From positions 1 to 5,757 of the forward strand of contig DOUV01001084.1 in the NCBI GenBank assembly GCA_003520455.1: a stretch of DNA of 5,757 bases, in the 5' to 3' direction. The position numbers and the translations under genes are program-made. Of the stretch, positions 1 to 4,712 are shown one piece after another. Numbering within the stretch: position 1 is the stretch's first letter; each line of letters starts with the position of its first letter. Source of the DNA: Chloroflexota bacterium. Lineage in GTDB: Bacteria; Chloroflexota; Anaerolineae; Ardenticatenales; Ardenticatenaceae. The notes beneath the pieces were generated by a model that did no database searches, was not told where the DNA came from, and saw nothing but the letters and a program-made list of their open reading frames with translations.

Positions 1-1434
1 ATCAACCGCCTGCTCGACCCCGGCGCGCCCTTCCTGGAGCTCTCGCCGCTGGCGGCGTGGGGGCTGTACGAGGGGGAGGCGCCGTCGGCGGGGATCGTCA
101 CGGGGATCGGGGTGGTGGCCGGGCGCGAGGTGATGATCGTCGCCAACGATGCGACGGTGAAGGGGGGGAGCTACTACCCGCTGACGGTCAAGAAGCACCT
201 CCGCGCTCAGGAGATCGCTGAGCAGAACCGGCTGCCCTGCCTCTACCTGGTCGATTCCGGCGGGGCGTTCCTGCCGCTGCAGGATGAGGTCTTCCCCGAT
301 AAGAATCACTTCGGGCGGATTTTCTACAACCAGGCCCGCATGAGTGCGAAGGGCATCCCGCAGATCGCGGTGGTGATGGGCTCCTGCACCGCGGGCGGCG
401 CCTACGTCCCGGCGATGAGCGATGAGACCATCATCGTCAGGGGCACCGGCACGATCTTCCTGGGCGGGCCGCCGCTGGTCAAGGCGGCCACCGGCGAGGA
501 GGTCACCGCCGAGGCGTTGGGGGGGGCCGATGTCCACGCCCGCGTCTCGGGCGTGGCCGATCACTACGCGCTGGACGACGATCACGCCATCGAGCTGGCG
601 CGGGGGATCGTGGCCACGCTCAACAGCCGCAAGCGCGTCACGCTCGATGTGGCGCCGCCGGAGGAGCCGCTCTCCCCGCCCGAGGCGCTCTACGGCGTTA
701 TCCCGGCCAGCTTCAAGCAGGCCTACGACGTGCGCGAGGTCATCGCCCGGGTGGTGGACGGTAGCCGCTTTCGCGAGTTCAAGGCGCTGTACGGGGTGAC
801 CCTGGTCACCGGCTTCGCCCGCATCCACGGCTACCCGGTCGGCATCATTGCCAATAACGGGGTGCTCTTCAGTGAGTCGGCCCTCAAGGGGACCCACTTC
901 ATCGAGCTCTGCGCCGCGCGTAAGATCCCGCTGCTCTTCCTGCAGAACATCACCGGCTTTATGGTTGGACGGGAGTACGAGGCCGGGGGCATCGCCAAGG
1001 ATGGGGCCAAGATGGTCAGCGCGGTGGCCAACGCTCAGGTGCCGAAGCTGACGGTGATCATCGGTGGCAGCTTCGGGGCCGGGAACTATGGGATGTGCGG
1101 CCGGGCCTACGAGCCGCGCTTCCTGTGGATGTGGCCCAATGCCCGGATCAGCGTGATGGGCGGGGAGCAGGCCGCTAACGTGCTGCTGACGGTCAAGCAG
1201 GAGCAGCTCGAGCGGCGGGGTGAGCCCGTGCTGACACCCGAGGAGCAGGCTGAGTTCGTGCGCCCAATCCTCGAGAAGTACGAGCGCGAGGGCAGTCCCT
1301 ATTACTCGACCGCGCGCCTCTGGGACGACGGCATCCTCGATCCGGCCGAGACCCGCAACGTGCTGGGGCTGGCGCTCTCGGCGTGTCTGAACGCGCCGGT
1401 GGCGGAGACGGAGTGGGGGGTGTTTCGGATGTGA
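1..1434 (+). CDS. mccB: Methylcrotonyl-CoA carboxylase-type carboxyltransferase (beta) subunit, 5'-truncated by window
   Basis: The frame is open from base 1, so the start lies upstream; about 477 residues are visible against roughly 535 for the family, leaving about 55-60 missing. The protein is the carboxyltransferase half of a biotin-dependent acyl-CoA carboxylase, which moves CO2 from carboxybiotin to an acyl-CoA. Both crotonase-like halves are present. The N-half has [17 protein letters not shown] (visible residues 84-100) and [16 protein letters not shown] (from residue 127), followed by [14 protein letters not shown]. The C-half has [33 protein letters not shown] (from 315), [11 protein letters not shown] (from 355) and [10 protein letters not shown]. 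The QNITGFMVG and NNGVLFSE signatures favour the methylcrotonyl-CoA (leucine degradation) type over propionyl-CoA carboxylase; geranyl-CoA carboxylase or another branched acyl-CoA enzyme is possible. A biotin-carboxylase partner would be expected nearby outside the window. The protein is cytosolic. A run of eight G at 519-526 stays in frame. Confidence 0.93.
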   Translation: MNRLLDPGAPFLELSPLAAWGLYEGEAPSAGIVTGIGVVAGREVMIVANDATVKGGSYYPLTVKKHLRAQEIAEQNRLPCLYLVDSGGAFLPLQDEVFPDKNHFGRIFYNQARMSAKGIPQIAVVMGSCTAGGAYVPAMSDETIIVRGTGTIFLGGPPLVKAATGEEVTAEALGGADVHARVSGVADHYALDDDHAIELARGIVATLNSRKRVTLDVAPPEEPLSPPEALYGVIPASFKQAYDVREVIARVVDGSRFREFKALYGVTLVTGFARIHGYPVGIIANNGVLFSESALKGTHFIELCAARKIPLLFLQNITGFMVGREYEAGGIAKDGAKMVSAVANAQVPKLTVIIGGSFGAGNYGMCGRAYEPRFLWMWPNARISVMGGEQAANVLLTVKQEQLERRGEPVLTPEEQAEFVRPILEKYEREGSPYYSTARLWDDGILDPAETRNVLGLALSACLNAPVAETEWGVFRM

Positions 1435-1437
1435 GAC

Positions 1438-1716
1438 TTACGTGAGGTGCGAAGTGCTGGCGTTCCCTGGCGAGTCGGGGGAGCGCATCGTAGCTCTGAC
1501 TGGCCAGACAGCACTATTCTTCTGGCGGATGCCATCCAGCCAGGCCAACCACAGGTTGGTTCCATCGTTGCTTCCACCCCTGGCAAGTGGAAGAATATGT
1601 TCAATTTCGAGACGGGCCATAACCAGGTGTTGCGGGCTGAGGCAGTAACCGCAGCGATGTCGAGCAGCTTGACGAACGCGGCGTTCCACTTCAGCAGGAA
1701 CATGAACACGGGCCAT
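1438..1716 (-). pseudogene. HNH endonuclease, N-terminal half only; probable internal deletion
   Basis: A 92-codon frame opens with ATG 5 nt after the stop of the RHH-like gene, so the two are translationally close. Residues 1-58 are a good HNH nuclease N-half: the zinc knuckle RCGYC (C22, C25), then LEIEHILPLARGGSNDGTNLWLA with the catalytic-type His40 and Asn54. Family members normally continue LAC-x2-CN, which supplies the second Cys pair, then a DPxTG...LFNPR region, and end in xGWHPPx, at about 140-170 residues. Here the frame instead runs into WLDGIRQKNSAVWP and an unfamiliar tail ending at 1438. In another frame, at about 1553-1514, the DNA reads GLAGWHPPEE and a stop, which looks like the family's normal C-terminus. 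I infer that roughly 70-100 codons were deleted with a frame change. The product lacks half its metal site and is probably not an active nuclease; the ORF itself has no stop before 1438. Confidence 0.75.
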
Positions 1717-1721
1717 GAGGA

Positions 1722-2084
1722 TCAGCCCAGAGGTGGTCTTAAACCGCGCTCGACCGCCACTTTCACAGCCTGAGCCTTCCGGACCAGACGGCGCCGGTAG
1801 ATTTGCATAAGTTCATCGAGCTGAGAGCGCTCCTCCTCGTTGAGCACACCCTCGCGATTTCGAGCCAAAAGGTCACTGAGTGCTTCTTGTTGGTCGGAAT
1901 CCATCTGCATATCACAGAGGGCCAGAACCTCATCGTCCGGCAGGAATTCGACAGGTGGTTCGGCCACAGCGTGTTCGATCCACTCGACAAGGATATCCTC
2001 AACTTGACGATGCGTGCGATCTGCAACTTCGCGCGCATCGCGCGCTACGCGCTCTGGAAGCTCCAGGATTACGCGCTCACTCAT
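1722..2084 (-). CDS. Small RHH-like (antitoxin/regulator-like) protein paired with HNH gene
   Basis: The product is 120 aa. The frame stays open to an ATG at 2177, but the ATG at 2084 is preferred because a Shine-Dalgarno GGGAG lies 7 nt before it and the extra 31 residues look non-coding. The N-terminus, MSERVILELPERVARDAREV (1-20), followed by a helix to about residue 40, resembles a ribbon-helix-helix DNA-binding fold: a beta strand with alternating residues, then Pro and an amphipathic helix. The middle, VEFLPDDEVLALCDMQMD (45-62), and the acidic, helical EEERSQLDELMQIYRRRL (83-100) recall a conserved hypothetical family that I remember, from Chloroflexota and Cyanobacteria, directly upstream of HNH nuclease genes. 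The tail, KAVKVAVERGLRPPL-like (residues 106-119), is basic. It probably binds DNA or regulates or partners the HNH protein, but no role is proven and the RHH assignment is inferred from pattern. GC is in the low to mid 50s, below the neighbours. Confidence 0.7.
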   Translation of the reverse strand: MSERVILELPERVARDAREVADRTHRQVEDILVEWIEHAVAEPPVEFLPDDEVLALCDMQMDSDQQEALSDLLARNREGVLNEEERSQLDELMQIYRRRLVRKAQAVKVAVERGLRPPLG

Positions 2085-2200
2085 ATTCCGTCTCCCTTCG
2101 TTCTTCTCACCGGTCAAGAGTGCAGAATCAGAAGACATTTCGGGAATGAGCCCGCGCGAGCGCACATTTCCGAACAACTCCTCTGCAACGGGGCCATACC

Positions 2201-2229
2201 TGGTTATAAGTCTCTGGGTGCATTATACT
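2201..2229 (+). promoter_or_regulatory. Weak candidate promoter for the S4 gene
   Basis: TATACT at 2224-2229 has a poor -35 (TGGTTA, 2201-2206) 17 nt upstream. It overlaps the minus-strand TATAAT almost exactly, so the two divergent units would compete for polymerase if both are real. Confidence 0.25.
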
Positions 2230-2251
2230 GGTCATGATTGGATTCTGTGAT
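2222..2251 (-). promoter_or_regulatory. Candidate sigma-70 promoter for the RHH-like/HNH unit
   Basis: Read on the minus strand, a perfect TATAAT (2222-2227) is preceded at 18 nt by ATCACA (2246-2251), a 4/6 match to TTGACA. The expected leader to the ATG at 2084 is about 130 nt. The -35 box is weak, so this is a pattern call only. Confidence 0.4.
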
Positions 2252-2295
2252 TTCCCCGAGCTGCGAAGAGCGGGGCGTAGCCCTTGTCGGGCATC

Positions 2296-2301
2296 AGGAG
2301 G
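2296..2301 (+). promoter_or_regulatory. Ribosome binding site of the S4 gene
   Basis: AGGAGG lies 4 nt before ATG 2306. It decides this start over the in-frame ATG at 2234, which has no such site. Confidence 0.7.
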
Positions 2302-2305
2302 TGCG

Positions 2306-2524
2306 ATGCTACCACAAACCGACGACTCCATCGAACTGCAACAGTTCTTGAAACTGGCCGATGTGGTCTCGACGGGCGGGCAGGCCAAGCAGTTGATCCA
2401 GAGTGGCGGGGTGCTGGTGAACGGTGAGGTCGAGACGCGCCGCCGGCGCAAGCTGCGTGTCGGTGATGTGGTCACCGTGGGGGATGAGAGCTTCGAGGTG
2501 GGCTGGGGGGAGGATGGTGAATGA
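2306..2524 (+). CDS. RNA-binding S4 domain protein (YaaA/YbcJ-like)
   Basis: This 72-aa protein is almost entirely one S4 RNA-binding domain. Residues 10-40 carry the S4 signature: ELQQFLKLADVVSTGGQAK, then GGVLVNGE, then the basic loop ETRRRRKLRVGD (43-54) that contacts RNA, and a final strand VVTVGDESFEVGW. Both length and sequence match the stand-alone YaaA/YbcJ/RlbA group, which is thought to bind ribosomal or structured RNA; the exact role is not settled. The frame extends upstream to an ATG at 2234, but the start at 2306 is chosen because AGGAGG lies just before it (2296-2301) and the domain begins right after it. It is divergent from the RHH/HNH unit and convergent with the Uma2 gene, and appears to be a single-gene transcript. 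GC is high (about 72% in 2401-2460), unlike the lower-GC block beside it. Confidence 0.88.
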   Translation: MLPQTDDSIELQQFLKLADVVSTGGQAKQLIQSGGVLVNGEVETRRRRKLRVGDVVTVGDESFEVGWGEDGE

Positions 2525-2558
2525 TCGATGCCGGGCTCCCGGTGCCTGAGGGCTGAGG

Positions 2559-2610
2559 AGAGAGGAGCGAATGAGGGGCGAGCTGCTCGCCGTTGATCTT
2601 CGCTCTCTCT
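2559..2610. terminator. Nested hairpin between convergent S4 and Uma2 genes, possible bidirectional terminator
   Basis: An outer stem pairs 2559-2571 (AGAGAGGAGCGAA) with 2599-2610 (TTCGCTCTCTCT): 12 pairs with one bulged G. Inside it, GGCGAG (2577-2582) and CTCGCC (2586-2591) form a second perfect 6-bp hairpin with loop CTG. It lies 35 nt after the S4 stop and downstream of Uma2 on the other strand. No T-tract follows on either strand, so it is not a classical intrinsic terminator. A smaller palindrome CCGGG-CT-CCCGG sits at 2531-2542. Confidence 0.45.
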
Positions 2611-2649
2611 GATACCGATCGTGCTGCTCCTGCACCGGCTCGAGATGTT

Positions 2650-2769
2650 TTACGGTGCTTGTCCCTTGAGCGCGCGAACCATCGCCGCCTGGCAGAGCGG
2701 CCAGATTCGTCCCTTCCGGGCCCGGTAGCTCACGGTGATCGAAGGGTCGTCGGGGGTGAGACCCGCCAC
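2650..2769 (-). CDS. Possible 39-aa ORF downstream of Uma2 (uncertain)
   Basis: From GTG 2769 this minus-strand frame reads MAGLTPDDPSITVSYRAR and continues KGRIWPLCQAAMVRALKGQAP to TAA. The composition looks like a real folded protein segment and the codon third positions are mostly G or C. It starts 13 nt after the Uma2 stop, on the same strand. There is no clear ribosome site, and I recognise no family. It could be the decayed end of a longer gene; the frame extends upstream only about 18 codons beyond the GTG before a TGA inside the Uma2 gene. Confidence 0.2.
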   Translation of the reverse strand: MAGLTPDDPSITVSYRARKGRIWPLCQAAMVRALKGQAP

Positions 2770-2782
2770 GTGTGGGGAGCCG

Positions 2783-3463
2783 TTAACGAGGGTGGCGCGC
2801 GGCCATCTGCCGCAGAACGTCGATCACAGAGGGGGGAACGTCGGCGATCTCGGCGACGGTCAGCAGGAGGTCGGGCTTCTCTTCGGCCCATAGCCAGCCG
2901 GTGCGGAGCCAGAAACCGGCGATGACGCTGGAGCGGTAGATGCCATCATCGCCGACGGGCACCGGGCGGTAGCGGCCTTGCTCGTCGAGGACCCAGAAGT
3001 CGGCGCGTTCTTTGCCGGGGCGCGGGTCGATGATCCAGTACTCCCTTACACCCGCCTCTTGATACTCATAGAACTTGTCGCTTCGATCCCGGGCCACGTT
3101 GCCGTCGGAGATGACCTCGACGATCAGGTCGGCCGGGCCGACCAGCCGCTCTTCGGTCAAACGCTCCAGGTTCTCCTGGGCGACGAAAAGAATGTCCGGT
3201 TCGCGTGCGGGGCCGCCGGGCCAGAGCTTGATCTCAAAAGGAGCAGGCAACACGACACCCAGGCGGAAGAACCGCACGAACGTGGTGAGCAGTGTCTCCA
3301 GGAAGTTCACGACGGCCTGGTGTCTCGTCTTCGGTGGCAGGTGAACGATAACCTCCCCGTCAATCCATTCGGCGTGCACGTCTTCGTCGGCCCAGGCCAG
3401 AAACTCCTCGTAGCTCATGCGCAGACGCTGTTCCTGCTGAGGAGATGTCTTTACCTGCTCCAC
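2783..3463 (-). CDS. Uma2 family (DUF820) PD-(D/E)XK nuclease-like protein
   Basis: The product is 226 aa, starting from GTG at 3463. AAGGAG sits 7 nt before that GTG. A strong promoter at 3533-3561 lies inside the longer frame that begins at 3619, so the longer start would not be transcribed from it. The fold landmarks of Uma2 are in order: MSYEEFLAWADEDVHAEWIDGE (16-37), H48 and the following helix, EIKLWPGG (77-84), EPDILFV (88-94), LIVEVIS (113-119), D129-K130 in the RDRSDKFYEYQEAGV stretch, and EYWIIDP (141-147). D90, E116 and the 129-130 region correspond to the expected PD-(D/E)XK catalytic positions. Members are predicted restriction-endonuclease-like enzymes found in many copies in Cyanobacteria and Chloroflexota; their biological function is not established. 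The length is slightly above the usual ~190 aa because of the C-terminal segment ADVPPSVIDVLRQMAAR. No methylase partner is adjacent. Confidence 0.9.
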   Translation of the reverse strand: MEQVKTSPQQEQRLRMSYEEFLAWADEDVHAEWIDGEVIVHLPPKTRHQAVVNFLETLLTTFVRFFRLGVVLPAPFEIKLWPGGPAREPDILFVAQENLERLTEERLVGPADLIVEVISDGNVARDRSDKFYEYQEAGVREYWIIDPRPGKERADFWVLDEQGRYRPVPVGDDGIYRSSVIAGFWLRTGWLWAEEKPDLLLTVAEIADVPPSVIDVLRQMAARHPR

Positions 3464-3464
3464 C

Positions 3465-3480
3465 GGCAATCTCCTTCTTT
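3465..3480 (-). promoter_or_regulatory. Ribosome binding site of the Uma2 gene
   Basis: Minus-strand AAGGAG lies 7 nt before GTG 3463 within this stretch. It supports a GTG start for the Uma2 protein. Confidence 0.6.
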
Positions 3481-3532
3481 CCCGCGCTGCAGGTGCAACG
3501 GCGTGGGTGAGAAATGGCTGAAGGGCATGATG

Positions 3533-3561
3533 ATTGTAGTACAGGGGTAGCGGCGGGTCAA
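3533..3561 (-). promoter_or_regulatory. Strong sigma-70-type promoter of the Uma2 gene
   Basis: On the minus strand TTGACC (3556-3561) is followed by exactly 17 nt and TACAAT (3533-3538), each 5/6 to consensus. Transcription should begin near 3526, leaving a leader of about 63 nt before the GTG at 3463. Its position rules out the longer in-frame start at 3619 for this transcript. Confidence 0.65.
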
Positions 3562-3806
3562 CGCTGTGGAATATTGTCACGACGAGATGCCGGTCTGCAA
3601 GATTTCCGGGGTTTGCCACAGGAGGGCTGATTGGGACAAGGCACCCTTATCAAAGGCCGGGTAGACTCGCAGAGAGCCGTACAAAGGGTTCGGAAATTTC
3701 GTCCGCTTCAAGCCGTTCGTTCCTCTCCGTGATGGGCCTTCGAGACCTGCCGCGCTAGTCTTCTTGTCCTATTCGGCTCCGCCGGGTACTTTTGCGCAGG
3801 CAGGCC
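3562..3806. other. Divergent intergenic spacer, no gene recognised
   Basis: This is the core of the 520-nt gap between the divergent Uma2 and methyltransferase genes. The ends of the gap hold their promoters and ribosome sites. In this core I found no convincing coding frame, tRNA-like cloverleaf, direct repeat or long inverted repeat; the reading frames crossing it look like chance. Confidence 0.5.
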
Positions 3807-3816
3807 CTGGTATACT
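3807..3816 (+). promoter_or_regulatory. Candidate extended -10 promoter for the methyltransferase
   Basis: CTGGTATACT fits an extended -10 (TGn-TATAAT with one mismatch in the hexamer). No good -35 box is seen at 16-18 nt. Transcription from it would start near 3823, upstream of both possible start codons (3870 and 3984). Confidence 0.4.
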
Positions 3817-3858
3817 GGAGGCACCATCCCCCCTTGCCTCGATGATCGAGGCGCTGCC

Positions 3859-3864
3859 AGGAGG
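3859..3864 (+). promoter_or_regulatory. Ribosome site for the upstream in-frame start at 3870
   Basis: AGGAGG is 5 nt before ATG 3870, which is in frame with the methyltransferase. A second site, GGGAGG at 3969-3974, serves ATG 3984. On sequence alone both starts could be used. Confidence 0.4.
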
Positions 3865-3983
3865 CGTGCATGGCTGGGGGAACCGGTCTCGCCGGGCCTG
3901 GCTGTGTGTGCTTCCACCTCTGGCTGTTGTTCGAGCCGATTCATCACTTGCATGGCTGCCAGCAGCACGGGAGGCTGCCCACT

Positions 3984-4652
3984 ATGCGCGAAGCGTTGGA
4001 CAAAGAACATCTTCGGACGGTCTATGACCGCACCGCCAGGCGGTACGATCTGCAACACACGTTCTTCACGGCGCGGTCAGATCAGCGCGGCCGCCGGATG
4101 GTGGTCGAGCGCGCCGTGCGCCCGGGTGACCGAGTGTTGGACTCGGGCGCCGGCACCGGGAGCACGGCACTGCTGGCGGCGGAGAAAGTTGGCCCCGGTG
4201 GCCACGTGGTGTTGTTTGACTTGAGCGACGGGATGTTGGACGTGGCGAAAGCGAAAGCTGAGGCGGCCGGGCTGCTGGACCGGGTGGAGTTTCACACCGG
4301 TGATATGTTGCATCTGCCCTTCGACGACAATAGCTTCGACGCCGTGCTCTCCACGTACAGTATCTGCCCGCTCTACGATCCGGCACGGGGGGCCCTGGAG
4401 CTCTATCGCGTCGTGCGGCCGGGTGGCCGGGTCGGTGTGGCCCATTCCACCCATCCGCCGAAAGGCGTCGTTCGTTGGCTGGCGGAGCAGGTGGAGGGTG
4501 TGGTCTGGCGTTTCCCTGCCCTTTCGCTGGGATGCCGATCGGTCTCCGTGCTGCCTGCGCTGGAGCAGGCCGGCGGGAAGGTCGTGTTCCATCGCATGAT
4601 CGGCGTGCCGCTCTGGCCATTCGTGGTCTTCGTGGTCGAAAAGCCCGAATAG
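3984..4652 (+). CDS. Class I SAM-dependent methyltransferase (UbiE/MenG-like, Methyltransf_11)
   Basis: The product is 222 aa from ATG 3984. It opens with LRTVYDRTARRYDLQHTFF (10-28), the typical UbiE-like lead-in. This is followed by motif I, RVLDSGAGTGSTAL (50-63), where the usual VLDxGCGTG is slightly altered; the acidic end of strand 2, VVLFDLSDGML (75-85), which holds the SAM ribose; motif GDMLHLPFDDNSFDAVLS (106-123); and LYRVVRPGGRV (140-150). The substrate cannot be read from sequence: a quinone, a lipid or a small metabolite are all possible, and the divergent C-third (RWLAEQVEGVVWRFP, and a hydrophobic WPFVVFVV end) gives no clear family. The start at 3984 has GGGAGG 9 nt upstream and matches where homologues usually begin; the frame is open back to ATG 3870, which also has a good AGGAGG, adding 38 residues. 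No operon partner is evident; the next gene starts 60 nt later. Confidence 0.88.
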   Translation: MREALDKEHLRTVYDRTARRYDLQHTFFTARSDQRGRRMVVERAVRPGDRVLDSGAGTGSTALLAAEKVGPGGHVVLFDLSDGMLDVAKAKAEAAGLLDRVEFHTGDMLHLPFDDNSFDAVLSTYSICPLYDPARGALELYRVVRPGGRVGVAHSTHPPKGVVRWLAEQVEGVVWRFPALSLGCRSVSVLPALEQAGGKVVFHRMIGVPLWPFVVFVVEKPE

Positions 4653-4712
4653 AAATGATGCCGAGGCCGCGGCGCGGTCCATAGGCGCAGGTGAACCGTT
4701 CAGGGGGCTTGC

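Noticed and set aside
2085..2177. 31-residue extension of the RHH-like protein from ATG 2177
   Set aside because: There is no ribosome site, whereas ATG 2084 has GGGAG at 7 nt and begins exactly at the conserved-looking strand.
2700..2770. tRNA-like stretch around GGCCCGGTAGCTCACGG
   Set aside because: It resembles the 5' part of a tRNA, but no matching acceptor strand, anticodon arm or T-loop follows in register.
3464..3619. 52-residue N-terminal extension of the Uma2 protein
   Set aside because: A near-consensus promoter lies inside it, a good ribosome site precedes GTG 3463, and the extension does not resemble the family.
3708..4058. 116-aa minus-strand frame opposite the methyltransferase start
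   Set aside because: It overlaps the real gene antisense, is rich in Pro/Arg/Gln as GC-rich shadows are, and shows no motif.
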